64,000 nt of DNA from Marinomonas spartinae (GCF_900089775.1 NZ_FLOB01000005.1:62001-126000); one strand, 5' to 3'; positions 10,163-18,756 are shown, counted from the first letter of the stretch. Program-made: numbers and translations. Notes: generated by a model not told the origin, from the sequence alone.

Positions 10163-10779
10163 TCTGTCTGTGTATGGTTAGTAATACTGATTAATTGAGT
10201 GGGAGTCATGATGACGTCGAGTGGAATATCCCAGCTTTCCATTGGCAAGCTCGCCACTTGCTGGCAATCGTGAGCGAGGCCTATTAACAAGGGCTTCGCT
10301 TGCTCCGACTTATTGGCGAATGTGCGATCGTAAAACCCACCGCCCATACCCAAACGCCCCCCTTGGTCATCAAAGCCAACCAAAGGTAAAAATACCAAAT
10401 CCATTTCAAAGCCAGATATTGGAGAAACGTCAACGGGTTCTTTAATACCAAAACGGTTTTCATGCCACAGGGTATCATCATCTAAATGTTGCTGGGTATA
10501 GTGAGCGAAATCCAGAGATTGCTCTTTGACAACGGGCAAGTAAATGTTATGGCCGAGTGACCAAAGATGCTCGCATAGTATATGGGGGGAGATTTCGCCA
10601 TCATTGGTCAAGTACAAAGCAATGTTTTTGCCATCGCTTATGTTAATAGCAGAGGAAAGACCCTGATACGCTTTCACTAGGGCTTCTGCGGCCAGTGATT
10701 GCTCTGTTGTACTTAAATGTCTGCGTGCTTGACGAAGTTGACGACGTAGCGTTTGTCTAAAATCTACTGCTGAAGGCAT
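10159..10779 (-). CDS. fau: 5-formyltetrahydrofolate cyclo-ligase
   Basis: Also called ygfA. It converts 5-formyl-THF to 5,10-methenyl-THF with ATP. The family motif GGRLGMGGGFYDR lies near residue 145, preceded by FLPLVGFDDQ. I start it at ATG 10779 (206 residues); a TTG at 10794 is in frame, but it falls inside the 3' part of the 6S RNA closing stem. The zapA-ssrS-fau arrangement is the standard gammaproteobacterial one, in which fau is often co-transcribed with 6S RNA. It overlaps the convergent upstream gene by 4 bp. Confidence 0.93.
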   Translation of the reverse strand: MPSAVDFRQTLRRQLRQARRHLSTTEQSLAAEALVKAYQGLSSAINISDGKNIALYLTNDGEISPHILCEHLWSLGHNIYLPVVKEQSLDFAHYTQQHLDDDTLWHENRFGIKEPVDVSPISGFEMDLVFLPLVGFDDQGGRLGMGGGFYDRTFANKSEQAKPLLIGLAHDCQQVASLPMESWDIPLDVIMTPTQLISITNHTQTD

Positions 10780-10789
10780 AAAAGAGTTT

Positions 10790-10960
10790 CCCAAGTTGCC
10801 GTTTCGACTATTGGCCTTGAACCCAGTGGTTCAAGGTGGATGGATCTGAGGCTCTTTAGGCTTTCCGACGCACGGACATGCTCACCGAACCCACAGTCTC
10901 CGTCCGGGGTATTACTCATAGGCTCAAGGGCGTTAAGCCGCCTCGAACAACCCAGGAAAC
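10790..10960 (-). ncRNA. ssrS: 6S RNA
   Basis: Regulatory RNA that mimics an open promoter and binds sigma-70 RNA polymerase in stationary phase. Read on the minus strand it has the conserved centre with GGTTCGGTGAGCATG and the stem CCTTGAACC...GGTTCAAGG, matching the E. coli 6S core. The ends pair: CCTGGGTTGTT (10946-10956) with GGCAACTTGGG (10790-10800), allowing G-U pairs. A TATACT -10 box lies at 10967-10972, placing the 5' end near 10960. It sits between zapA and fau, the canonical location. End positions are estimates to within several bases. Confidence 0.88.
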
Positions 10961-11085
10961 AAGTGAAGTATAGAGTAAGCGATGAGGAAAATCATCCCAT
11001 GCTCACACTTGCTGTCTCGGCTGTATGAGGAAAATTCGTGTTCTCGCTCTTGCATGAAGCAAAGTTGATTAAAGAGTAAGCCGCT

Positions 11086-11379
11086 TTAACCCACTTTCGT
11101 TTGATGCGTAAGCGCAGCATCAAGCTGTGACGTCAGTTCTCGCAGCTGCTGCTCATTAGAACGCGCATATTTTCGGCCTGAAAGCATGTCGTGAGTAATA
11201 TTCAATGCGGCAAGCACCGCGATTTTTTCAAGGCCAATGATTTTTCCACTGGCTTTGATTTCGCGCATTTGCATATTGAGATACTCAGCGGCTTCTTTCA
11301 GATCCGCTTCGTGCCCTTTCGGACAATTTATGTTGTAAGTTTGCCCAAGTATATTGACTGAAACCGTTGGTTTATCCAT
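11086..11379 (-). CDS. zapA: Cell division protein ZapA
   Basis: Small cytoplasmic protein that cross-links FtsZ protofilaments at the Z ring. From ATG 11379 the product is 97 residues: a beta-strand start (MDKPTVSVNILGQTYNI), then the conserved GHEADLKEAAEYLN, LEKIAVLAALNITHDML and a C-terminal coiled coil. GGAG lies 5 bp before this start; the frame is open to 11433, but that extension is not ZapA-like. It is divergent from prfB and upstream of 6S RNA. Confidence 0.93.
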   Translation of the reverse strand: MDKPTVSVNILGQTYNINCPKGHEADLKEAAEYLNMQMREIKASGKIIGLEKIAVLAALNITHDMLSGRKYARSNEQQLRELTSQLDAALTHQTKVG

Positions 11380-11524
11380 ATTGACTCCATTTGATAGCAA
11401 GGCCCACCATAAAATGGTCTGTTTTTCCATCATTGGGTAGCGAATGGCATTTTATGCTGCGGTTAAATTCGTTACAATTGCGAATCACATTTATCCACTC
11501 TGTTTATAGCAAATTGACGCAAAT

Positions 11525-12620
11525 ATGGAAATCAACCCGATACTTTCTAAGATAAAAGACCTTTCTGAACGTACTTTAACCCTTCGGGGGTATCTTTGAC
11601 TACGAGTCAAAGAAAGAACGACTAGAAGAAGTAAACCGCGAACTGGAAGATCCAAATGTTTGGAACGATCCTGATTATGCCCAAAAGCTCGGTAAAGAGC
11701 GTGCTGCCCTTGAAGTCGTGGTGGAAACCATTGATAACATGGAAAGTGGCATCGACGACTCCAAAGAACTACTGGATCTCGCCGTGGAAGAAGACGACAG
11801 CGAGTCTGTTGACGCGGTGCAATCTGAACTGGCTGACCTAGAAGCTTTACTGGCTAAGTTGGAATTTCGCCGCATGTTCTCCAAAGAAATGGATGAAAGC
11901 AGTGCCTTTTTGGACATTCAAGCAGGTTCTGGCGGTACAGAGGCCCAAGATTGGGCAAACATGCTGTTGCGTATGTACCTTCGCTGGGGCGAAGATAAAG
12001 GCTTCAAAGTGGAGTTAATGGAAGTCTCCGCAGGCGATGTCGCGGGTATTAAATCGGCGACGATTCGTTTTGAAGGCGAATACGCTTTCGGTTGGCTACG
12101 TACCGAAACGGGTGTGCATCGTCTGGTGCGTAAATCACCTTTTGATTCGGGTAACCGTCGCCATACCTCGTTTGCGTCTGTATTCGTTTCTCCTGAAATT
12201 GACGATAACGTAGATATCGATATTAATCCAGCCGACTTGCGTACTGATACCTACCGTTCATCCGGTGCGGGTGGACAGCACGTTAACACCACCGATTCTG
12301 CGGTGCGTATTACTCACGTGCCAACAGGTATCGTTGTACAGTGTCAAAACCAGCGCTCGCAACATGCTAACCGTGACTTCGCGATGAAACAATTGCGCGC
12401 AAAGTTATACGAGTTGGAAATGATGAAGCGCAGCGAAGCGGCGCAAGCTCTAGAAGACAGTAAGTCTGATATCGGCTGGGGCAGTCAGATTCGTTCTTAT
12501 GTACTGGATGCGTCACGTATTAAGGATTTGCGTACTGGAGTAGAAACCTCTAATACAGGTGCTGTTCTGGATGGCAATCTAGATCAATTTATCGTTGCAA
12601 GCTTAAAACAAGGCCTGTAA
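11525..12620 (+). CDS. prfB: Peptide chain release factor 2, with programmed +1 frameshift
   Basis: RF2 recognises UGA and UAA stops. Translation begins at ATG 11525 ([17 protein letters not shown]) and meets an in-frame TGA at 11597 after 24 codons. A +1 shift at CTT TGA C, helped by the GGGGG Shine-Dalgarno-like run just upstream, continues the frame as [11 protein letters not shown] to 12620, giving a 364-residue protein. The SPF stop-recognition tripeptide ([10 protein letters not shown]) and the catalytic GGQ ([12 protein letters not shown]) are present. Low RF2 favours the shift, so the gene autoregulates. It lies 51 bp before lysS, as is common. Confidence 0.97.
11586..11600 (+). promoter_or_regulatory. 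prfB programmed frameshift signal
   Basis: The sequence GGGGGTATCTTTGAC combines an internal Shine-Dalgarno-like run, the slippery CTT codon and the TGA stop followed by C, almost identical to the E. coli element. Confidence 0.96.
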
Positions 12621-12671
12621 AGCGCTAGCACTTATTTATTTTTAAACATTTATAAAGAGCAATATCAAACC

Positions 12672-14174
12672 ATGGCTAACGAAAAGACAACAGAACCTAC
12701 CGCACCATCTGATGATAACCGCTTAGTAGCGGAGCGTCGTGCTAAGTTGGCGGCTATCCGTGAACAGCGTAATGCTTTCCCTAACTCTTTCCGTCGCGAT
12801 GCTTACGCAGCTGACCTTCAAGCAGAGTTTGGCGAGTTTGAAAAAGCAGATCTAGAAGAAAAGGATCATAAGGTTAGCATCGCGGGTCGTATCGTTCGTA
12901 ACCGTGGTGCCTTTATGTTGCTGCAAGACATGACGGGGCAAATCCAAGCCTACGTGAATCGTAAAGCGCTCAGCCCAGAGTTATTAGCGGAGCAAAAAAC
13001 ATGGGACTTGGGTGACATCATTGGTGTCTCAGGCCCAGTGCACAAATCAGGTAAAGGCGACTTGTACATCGATATGCAAGAAGCACAATTACTCACCAAA
13101 TCCCTACGACCACTACCAGACAAGCATCATGGCTTGTCTGATATGGAAATGCGCTACCGTCAGCGTTATGTGGATTTGATTGTGAACGAAGAATCTCGTG
13201 ACACCTTCCAAGTGCGCTCAAAAATCATTTCTACTATTCGTCGCTTCTTGGAAGATCGTCGTTTTATGGAAGTGGAAACGCCCATGCTACAAACCATTCC
13301 AGGTGGAGCAACGGCTCGTCCATTTATTACCCATCATAACGCGATGGACATGAGCATGTACTTGCGTATTGCCCCAGAGCTTTATTTGAAACGTTTGGTT
13401 GTGGGTGGCTTTGAACGCGTATTTGAGATCAACCGTAACTTCCGTAACGAAGGGACATCGACTCGCCATAACCCAGAATTCACTATGATCGAATTCTATC
13501 AAGCGTACGCTGACTACAAAGATCTTATGGATCTGACGGAAGACATGCTGCGTACCGTGGCAGAGAAAGTGTTGGGTACAACAAAAGTGACCTATCAAGG
13601 GGCTGAGTATGACTTTGGAGCCCCATTTGTTCGTATGACCATGCTTGAGTCCATCCTTCACTACAACCCAGAACTAACCGCGGCGGATCTGGAAACCGTT
13701 GAAAAAGCGACAGAAGTGGCGAAGAAACTGAAAATCGATGTGAAACCTATTTGGGGCTTAGGCAAACTTTGGACGGAAATCTTCGAAGAAACCGCTGAAC
13801 ACAAATTGGATCAACCGACTTTCATCACGGAATACCCAGCGGAAGTCTCTCCACTGGCGCGTCGTAACGATGATAACGAGTTTATTACTGACCGTTTTGA
13901 ATTCTTCGTTGGTGGTCGTGAAATCGCCAACGGCTTCTCGGAGTTGAATGATGCAGAAGATCAGGCAGAACGTTTCAAGCGTCAGGTAGCGGAAAAAGAC
14001 GCCGGTGATGACGAAGCTATGCATTACGATGCGGACTACATCAACGCACTAGAATACGGTTTACCACCCACCGCTGGTGAAGGGATTGGCATCGACCGTT
14101 TAGTCATGTTGTTTACGGATGCGCCTTCTATCCGTGATGTGTTGTTGTTCCCACATATGAAGCCTCAGGACTAA
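12672..14174 (+). CDS. lysS: Lysyl-tRNA synthetase, class II
   Basis: Charges tRNA-Lys. The 500-residue protein has an N-terminal OB-fold anticodon domain (about residues 55-150, with [19 protein letters not shown]) and the class II catalytic core. Motif 2 is [20 protein letters not shown] and motif 3 is [13 protein letters not shown] near the C-terminus. It follows prfB closely and is probably co-transcribed; a terminator lies about 40 bp after the stop. Confidence 0.97.
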   Translation: MANEKTTEPTAPSDDNRLVAERRAKLAAIREQRNAFPNSFRRDAYAADLQAEFGEFEKADLEEKDHKVSIAGRIVRNRGAFMLLQDMTGQIQAYVNRKALSPELLAEQKTWDLGDIIGVSGPVHKSGKGDLYIDMQEAQLLTKSLRPLPDKHHGLSDMEMRYRQRYVDLIVNEESRDTFQVRSKIISTIRRFLEDRRFMEVETPMLQTIPGGATARPFITHHNAMDMSMYLRIAPELYLKRLVVGGFERVFEINRNFRNEGTSTRHNPEFTMIEFYQAYADYKDLMDLTEDMLRTVAEKVLGTTKVTYQGAEYDFGAPFVRMTMLESILHYNPELTAADLETVEKATEVAKKLKIDVKPIWGLGKLWTEIFEETAEHKLDQPTFITEYPAEVSPLARRNDDNEFITDRFEFFVGGREIANGFSELNDAEDQAERFKRQVAEKDAGDDEAMHYDADYINALEYGLPPTAGEGIGIDRLVMLFTDAPSIRDVLLFPHMKPQD

Positions 14175-14213
14175 TCCGAGGTTATATATCTAAACAGCCA
14201 CAAAGAAAGTTTG

Positions 14214-14254
14214 AATAGCCAGCGATAGCAGCTTGTGTTACTGGCTATTTTTTA
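14214..14254 (+). terminator. Rho-independent terminator after lysS
   Basis: The inverted repeat AATAGCCAG / CTGGCTATT (14214-14222 and 14241-14249) encloses an 18-nt loop and is followed by a T-rich tract. Confidence 0.75.
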
Positions 14255-14347
14255 TATTATACTCGGGACACTTTCCTCAGAGGTTTTTGCATAAATTAAG
14301 GTTGGTTTCACTAAGGGTTTTTATATTTAACAAAACAGGGAGTTGAT

Positions 14348-14830
14348 ATGGTTACTTTGGAAGAAATTATTATTGGTCGAGGTGAGTTGGAAAAAATATA
14401 TCGTTCTGATGTATCGCTTACTCTTTGGAGAGCGGTCAATAAATCAGAGCTTCAAGTAGGAAATCCTCTTTACCCTGACTTAAAAGAAAAAATCTTACCA
14501 AACGGACGTATTCGGTTAGCTGATGTATCAACATATATGAAAGACGGTATAGAGTATGTTAAGTCTGAAGAGAGTAGAGGGACATCTCTTTCTGACAAAA
14601 ATGGCCTTTTTGGACATAAAAACTGGGATTATGTCGTCATTCCTGCAGGTACAGTTGTTCCTCATGAACTTATTATCACAAAAGATCATTATATTTCCAA
14701 AAAGAAGAGTTGGCATTATTCAATATCCCCTAACTTTGATATGACTGTATCTAGTTTTCTGTCTGCTCTAGATCAGCTAGCAATCAATGCGAAGATAAAA
14801 ATAAAGGTACAGAGCAATGTTAGACGCTGA
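14348..14830 (+). CDS. Tse2-like ADP-ribosyltransferase-family toxin
   Basis: Predicted cytoplasm-acting toxin. The 160-residue protein follows the layout of Pseudomonas Tse2 as I recall it: TLWRAV at 25-30 (Tse2 TLYRAV), GTSLSDKNGLFG at 78-89 (Tse2 GTSVFDRAGVL), VVIPAGTVVPHELIITKDHY (Tse2 VIPDGTDIPPDLKVKQDSY), HYSISP at 123-128 (Tse2 HYTIMP) and LDQLAINA near 141 (Tse2 LDNFVRNA). Length is also alike (about 158). GGGAG lies 6 bp before the ATG. The gene is markedly AT-rich against lysS and hisC on either side, suggesting transfer. The next gene overlaps it by 14 bp and looks like the cognate immunity protein. No type VI secretion gene is in the window, so it may act as a toxin-antitoxin pair. 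The similarity was judged by eye. Confidence 0.72.
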   Translation: MVTLEEIIIGRGELEKIYRSDVSLTLWRAVNKSELQVGNPLYPDLKEKILPNGRIRLADVSTYMKDGIEYVKSEESRGTSLSDKNGLFGHKNWDYVVIPAGTVVPHELIITKDHYISKKKSWHYSISPNFDMTVSSFLSALDQLAINAKIKIKVQSNVRR

Positions 14831-15044
14831 TATTAGAAGTATATTTGTCTGTATTCAGGCTTTAGAAGACGCTATTCGGTATTATGATTTGCTTGCTCAA
14901 TCGGATACGACAGATAGTGATGACTATGAAGAATGCAAATATATGTATGAAGTCGAACTAAGTCGACTTTGTGAAATATACTCCAAAGAAGAGGAGCGAG
15001 GGAATGTCCCTGTTCCCTTAAAAAAACTCTTAAAGAATTCTTAG
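14817..15044 (+). CDS. Tsi2-like immunity/antitoxin protein
   Basis: Small acidic, probably all-helical protein of 75 residues, close to Tsi2 (77 residues). Features shared with Tsi2 as I recall it are an N-terminal helix with an IQALEDAIRYYD-like stretch, a short acidic linker (SDTTDSDDYEE), a second helix (MYEVELSRLCEIYSKEE) and a C-terminal tail (GNVPVPLKKLLKN) comparable to Tsi2's GLPPYDRLIEE. The start overlaps the toxin stop by 14 bp, so translation is coupled and the two should be made together. Predicted job: bind and neutralise the upstream toxin. The assignment leans on context and helix pattern. Confidence 0.65.
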   Translation: MLDADIRSIFVCIQALEDAIRYYDLLAQSDTTDSDDYEECKYMYEVELSRLCEIYSKEEERGNVPVPLKKLLKNS

Positions 15045-15056
15045 AGGTTAGAAGAT

Positions 15057-15121
15057 GTCAGAGCCCTTTAACTGATAACAAGATTTGCCTTATCTAGTAT
15101 CTACTTTTAAAGGGCTCTGAC
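15057..15121. repeat. REP/MITE-like inverted repeat
   Basis: A perfect 15-bp inverted repeat, GTCAGAGCCCTTTAA (15057-15071) and TTAAAGGGCTCTGAC (15107-15121), surrounds 35 bp; the right arm is followed by CCCC. GGGTCAGAGCCC-type arms look like short mobile hairpins of REP type. It lies between the toxin module and hisC and could also act as a terminator. A related half-arm (GGGGGTCAGAGC) occurs near 23045. Confidence 0.6.
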
Positions 15122-15153
15122 CCCTTTATGAGAAGAAGTGGAGAGTTATTGAT

Positions 15154-16218
15154 ATGAGTCGTTTTTGGACAGATAAAATTGCTTCTCTTGACCCTTATGT
15201 GCCAGGCGAACAACCGCAAGACAAAAAGTACATCAAGCTAAACACCAACGAGAGTCCATACTCTCCTTCTCCAAAAGCCTTAGATGCCATGGCTATAGAA
15301 GTCAGTGAGCGTTTACGTCTATACCCAGACCCAAATTGCATGACATTGAAAAATGCCTTAGCAAAAAACTACCAACTCGATATCAACCAAGTGTTTGTTG
15401 GGAACGGTTCAGACGAAGTCTTGGCCTTGGCCTTTATGGGTTACTTTGCAGACGGTAAACCTTTAGCGTTTGCGGATATTACCTACAGCTTTTACAAAGT
15501 ATACGCGGGCTTATACGGCATCGAACCTAAACTGATTCCTCTAAGCGAAACATTTGATATTGTCCCAGCGGATTACGACAATCTAGATGTGTCTGGTGTG
15601 GTGGTTACCAACCCCAATGCGCCAACGGGTAAAGCTCTGCCGCTATCGGATATTGAATATATTCTAAAAGCCAATCCAGACGTGGTGGTATTGGTGGATG
15701 AGGCCTATGTGGACTTTGGGGCACAAAGTGCGACCACCTTAATCAACCAATATCCTAATCTGTTAGTCGTGCAAACCTTGTCGAAATCTCGTGCTTTGGC
15801 TGGGATTCGAGTGGGTTATGCGTTGGGCCATCCTGACTTGATCGAAGGGCTAGAACGTTTGAAGAACTCCTTCAACTCCTACCCTATTGACCGTATTGCC
15901 TTAGCTGGCGCCACGGCCGCTGTGGAAGACCAATCTTACCTAGAAGACATTTGCGCGAAAACCATCGCGACCCGAGAGCAATCGGTAAAAGACCTAGAAG
16001 CCCTTGGCTTTGAAATTGTGCCATCGTCTACCAACTTTGTGTTTGCCACTCACCCAAACAAAGACGCAGAAGAGATTTACCTGTCATTAAAAGAGCAGGG
16101 GATTTTGGTGCGTTATTTTGGTAAGAAGCCAAGAATTGGTAACCACTTGAGGATTACCATTGGCACAGACGCAGAGATGGCAGCGCTGACCGCGGCTTTA
16201 GAAAAGCTTTTAAAATAA
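15154..16218 (+). CDS. hisC: Histidinol-phosphate aminotransferase
   Basis: PLP enzyme that transfers an amino group between glutamate and imidazole acetol phosphate in histidine synthesis. It is a fold-type I class II aminotransferase of 354 residues. The PLP lysine is in TLSKSRALAGIRVGYALG, with TNPNAPTG and VDEAYVDFG upstream and a C-terminal RITIGT motif. It stands apart from other his genes, as is common in this group. A GA-rich ribosome site precedes the ATG and a terminator follows the stop. Confidence 0.92.
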   Translation: MSRFWTDKIASLDPYVPGEQPQDKKYIKLNTNESPYSPSPKALDAMAIEVSERLRLYPDPNCMTLKNALAKNYQLDINQVFVGNGSDEVLALAFMGYFADGKPLAFADITYSFYKVYAGLYGIEPKLIPLSETFDIVPADYDNLDVSGVVVTNPNAPTGKALPLSDIEYILKANPDVVVLVDEAYVDFGAQSATTLINQYPNLLVVQTLSKSRALAGIRVGYALGHPDLIEGLERLKNSFNSYPIDRIALAGATAAVEDQSYLEDICAKTIATREQSVKDLEALGFEIVPSSTNFVFATHPNKDAEEIYLSLKEQGILVRYFGKKPRIGNHLRITIGTDAEMAALTAALEKLLK

Positions 16219-16233
16219 GTTTTCGAATTTTGC

Positions 16234-16259
16234 AAAGGCCACAGATTGTGGCCTTTTTA
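16234..16259 (+). terminator. Rho-independent terminator after hisC
   Basis: A perfect stem AAAGGCCACA / TGTGGCCTTT with a 3-4 nt loop is followed by TTT, 15 bp after the hisC stop. Confidence 0.9.
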
Positions 16260-16278
16260 ATTGGAAAACATAGTGTAG

Positions 16279-16389
16279 ATATGGTTCCTTTCTAAAAAAA
16301 TTGGATTCGAAGAAGTTGGTAGGGAAAAAGTTGAGCTATCTAGCGGTTCACCATTTGAAGCTGTAGAAATGAATCGATTGATACCTTAA
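16279..16389 (+). pseudogene. Relic of a GNAT acetyltransferase C-terminus
   Basis: An open stretch in one frame reads IWFLSKKIGFEEVGREKVEL and continues to EMNRLIP followed by a stop. The KKIGFEEVG pattern is the usual last strand-turn of GNAT enzymes, but no start or acetyl-CoA-binding region precedes it (an in-frame stop lies at 16276). It looks like the tail of a decayed gene. The remaining 280 bp to the chemoreceptor hold no convincing gene, only short repeats. Confidence 0.45.
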
Positions 16390-16588
16390 AGAGCATTTTG
16401 GACAGATCAAAATAACGTGATTATTTATATGCCTCCAAACTCTCTGAGTAGGCGAGGCAAACACTATGTTAATGCTATTCAGATAGCTACTTCCAACGCT
16501 CCAACCCGAGGTAGTGTCCGTAGTAGCCTCTTAAACTCTTCGGTAAATCGTTATTTCATTGCACCTTCTCATCTAGCTATTACTAATT

Positions 16589-16662
16589 ATTACTCATCAT
16601 TACTCATTAACCTCGTCAATGTAGCCTAGTATTAACTCTATACTCATTGTGTGAGTAGCCTA
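16589..16662 (+). repeat. Short repeats before the chemoreceptor gene
   Basis: A tandem pair ATTACTCATC / ATTACTCATT lies at 16589-16608, an inverted pair TACTCA...TGAGTA at 16641-16657, and GTAGCCTA occurs twice, at 16621 and 16655. The cluster ends 14 bp before the chemoreceptor start, so it may be an operator region. No regulator can be named. Confidence 0.4.
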
Positions 16663-16675
16663 CAGAGGAAGGAAT

Positions 16676-18001
16676 ATGAAGAAATATTACCGGCTGGCAT
16701 TAGGTATGAACATTGTCTCTATAGTGCTTGCCTCACTATTCGTGATAGAAAACACAAACCTGCTTATTTTGGTTGTAGCAATAGCGGTGGGGGGAGGTTG
16801 TCTGATAAAGATGGAGCGTTTAGCAAGGGAGAAATTCAACTTTTATGAGCAGATTCTTGATTCGGTCCCAAATCCACTTTCTGTTACCGACATGGATATG
16901 AAATGGACATTTGTCAATCGAGCGGCTACCGATCCCTTGGGAGTAAAACGAGCGGATGTAGTCGGACAGCAATGTTCAAATTGGGGAGCAAATATCTGTA
17001 AAACTGAAGATTGTGGTGTGAATTGTTTAAGAAAAGGCAAACCGTATACTTTCTTTCACCAGTGGGGGAAAGATTTTCGTGTAGATACTTTTTACATTAA
17101 TGGATTAGATGGTAAAGAGATAGGTCATGTTGAATATGTACAGGAGATATCAGAAAAGGTTGCATTAAAAGCGGTGTACAAAGATGTGGATGCCATTAGC
17201 GACAGTCTCACAACTGGGGCAAAAGACCTTAATGTTGCCAGCCATGCTTTGACAGTCGGGTCGACTCAGCAAGCGACCTCTATTACTCAAATTGGCCGTT
17301 CGCTTAATGAGATTCTTAGTCAGGCCAATGACAATGCTGAGCGTGCATCAGGAGCGAGTGCTGTTTCGTCTGAGGCTCAGCGTGCTGCGACCATGGCCTC
17401 CGATGAAATAAGAGAACTTGAGCAAGCGATGCAGGAAATTAATGGCTCAAGTGAAGCCATTAGTGACATTATTAATGTCATTGATGATATCGCCTCTCAG
17501 ACGAATTTACTGGCACTTAATGCTTCCATTGAAGCCGCTCGGGCAGGCGAAATGGGTCGCGGTTTTGCTGTGGTGGCCGATGAAGTCAGGTCGCTTGCTG
17601 AACGAAGTACAAAGGCCGCTAGCGAGTCGGCGCAGTATATTCAGTCATCAGTAGCAAATGTCGAAAAGGGGAATGCAATATCACAAAAATGTGTGAGTGC
17701 ATTGAGTGAGATTGTTAAGCACGTGTCAACTATCTCCAACACCATCGAAGAAATAGATAAGGCATCGCAAAGTCAGGCGATGGGATTGAGCCAGGTCAAT
17801 CAGGGGATGTCAGAAATTGATGATGTGATTCACTCGACGGCCGCGTCTGCGGAAGAGACTTCCCTCTCTGCCACTGAACTGAGTGAGCTTTCATTGCAAC
17901 TCCAGGCCCAGCTCGAAAATATGAGAAAAATTGACGGATTAATTGATGATGCTGCTGCCAAGAAAGACGCTAACCTTATTGAGGTTAAAAATGTGTCATA
18001 A
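16676..18001 (+). CDS. Methyl-accepting chemotaxis protein with PAS domain
   Basis: Chemoreceptor that would signal through CheA/CheW. It has two N-terminal membrane segments (about residues 7-24 and 28-45) with almost no periplasmic loop, then a cytoplasmic PAS domain (about 52-155), then the MCP signalling domain with the hairpin tip [23 protein letters not shown]. The PAS holds clustered cysteines C100, C108, C113 and C117 in a C-x7-C-x4-C-x3-C pattern, suggesting metal, haem or redox sensing rather than an external ligand. GGAAGG provides the ribosome site. No che genes are adjacent. Confidence 0.93.
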   Translation: MKKYYRLALGMNIVSIVLASLFVIENTNLLILVVAIAVGGGCLIKMERLAREKFNFYEQILDSVPNPLSVTDMDMKWTFVNRAATDPLGVKRADVVGQQCSNWGANICKTEDCGVNCLRKGKPYTFFHQWGKDFRVDTFYINGLDGKEIGHVEYVQEISEKVALKAVYKDVDAISDSLTTGAKDLNVASHALTVGSTQQATSITQIGRSLNEILSQANDNAERASGASAVSSEAQRAATMASDEIRELEQAMQEINGSSEAISDIINVIDDIASQTNLLALNASIEAARAGEMGRGFAVVADEVRSLAERSTKAASESAQYIQSSVANVEKGNAISQKCVSALSEIVKHVSTISNTIEEIDKASQSQAMGLSQVNQGMSEIDDVIHSTAASAEETSLSATELSELSLQLQAQLENMRKIDGLIDDAAAKKDANLIEVKNVS

Positions 18002-18089
18002 CATAGAGCAAAACCTAACATGTGCCGAGTCTTGACCAAGACGAAAATGAAAAAAACGATAGTGGCTATTGCGGATCATTAAGCAAAAG

Positions 18090-18118
18090 GTTCAATATAC
18101 CTAGGTAGTATATTGAAC
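18090..18118 (+). terminator. Hairpin after the chemoreceptor gene
   Basis: An 11-bp perfect inverted repeat, GTTCAATATAC / GTATATTGAAC, is followed by TTT. It is a plausible weak terminator. Confidence 0.55.
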
Positions 18119-18123
18119 TTTCG

Positions 18124-18172
18124 GCACACAGATAGCCTTTACGGCGCTTCTCTGTAAAGGCTATCTGTGTGC
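18124..18172. repeat. Strong 19-bp inverted repeat
   Basis: The arms at 18124-18142 and 18154-18172 are perfectly complementary, starting GCACACAGATAGCC, with an 11-nt loop. No T run follows, so it is not a classical terminator. It sits six bases after another hairpin and 38 bp before the next gene. Confidence 0.6.
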
Positions 18173-18210
18173 TTGGTGTTATATCTTGGTCGAAACTTAT
18201 AAGATAAATC

Positions 18211-18756
18211 ATGAAGTTAGAATTAGAACATTATTACTTACGTTCACTTGAGCCAACTGACAGCGAGTTTTTTTATAAATGGTCCTGTGACCGTGAAGTG
18301 ACGTTATATAGCCTCTCTTCTTATGCGTATCCACAGTCAAAATTAGACATAGAAAAATGGCTTTCAACCGTTAATTCGTCGGCTAAAAATGTCTCATTTG
18401 GTTTATGTAGCAAAAAGAGTGATCAGCTCATTGGTTACGCAGGAATATCTGCCATAAGCTCCTTAAACCGAAGTGGTGAATTCTTCATTCTTATCGGCGA
18501 AAAAGAGTATTGGGGAAAAGGCATCGGAACGTTAGTGACAAAAGTCGTGACTGATTATGCTATTCGGACGCTAGGTTTACATCGAGTGCAGCTGACAGCA
18601 AGTGCTCAAAATATTGGCGCGGTAAAAGCGTATGAAAAAGCTGGCTACCAACATGAAGGTGTAATGCGTCAATCTGGCTTTCGTAACGGCGAGTTCGTTG
18701 ACAAGGTTTTAATGTCAGTTCTTTCAACCGAGTGGCAAGGCATAGCAAGCGTTTAA
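18211..18756 (+). CDS. GNAT N-acetyltransferase, RimJ/RimL type
   Basis: Predicted acetyl-CoA-dependent acetyltransferase of 181 residues, substrate unknown. The N-terminal LRSLEPTDSEFFYKWSCDREV is typical of the RimJ/RimL and Acetyltransf_3 group. The acetyl-CoA loop is YWGKGIGTLVT near residue 112, followed by LHRVQLTASAQNIGAVKAYEKAGY. It is monocistronic between the hairpins and a cupin gene, in a patch of small accessory genes. Confidence 0.88.
   Translation: MKLELEHYYLRSLEPTDSEFFYKWSCDREVTLYSLSSYAYPQSKLDIEKWLSTVNSSAKNVSFGLCSKKSDQLIGYAGISAISSLNRSGEFFILIGEKEYWGKGIGTLVTKVVTDYAIRTLGLHRVQLTASAQNIGAVKAYEKAGYQHEGVMRQSGFRNGEFVDKVLMSVLSTEWQGIASV

Noticed and set aside
13287-13661. 124-codon frame antisense to lysS
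   Set aside because: Lies opposite the catalytic core of lysS, no independent support.
16417-16629. 70-codon frame before the chemoreceptor gene
   Set aside because: No ribosome site, low-complexity composition, overlaps the repeat cluster.
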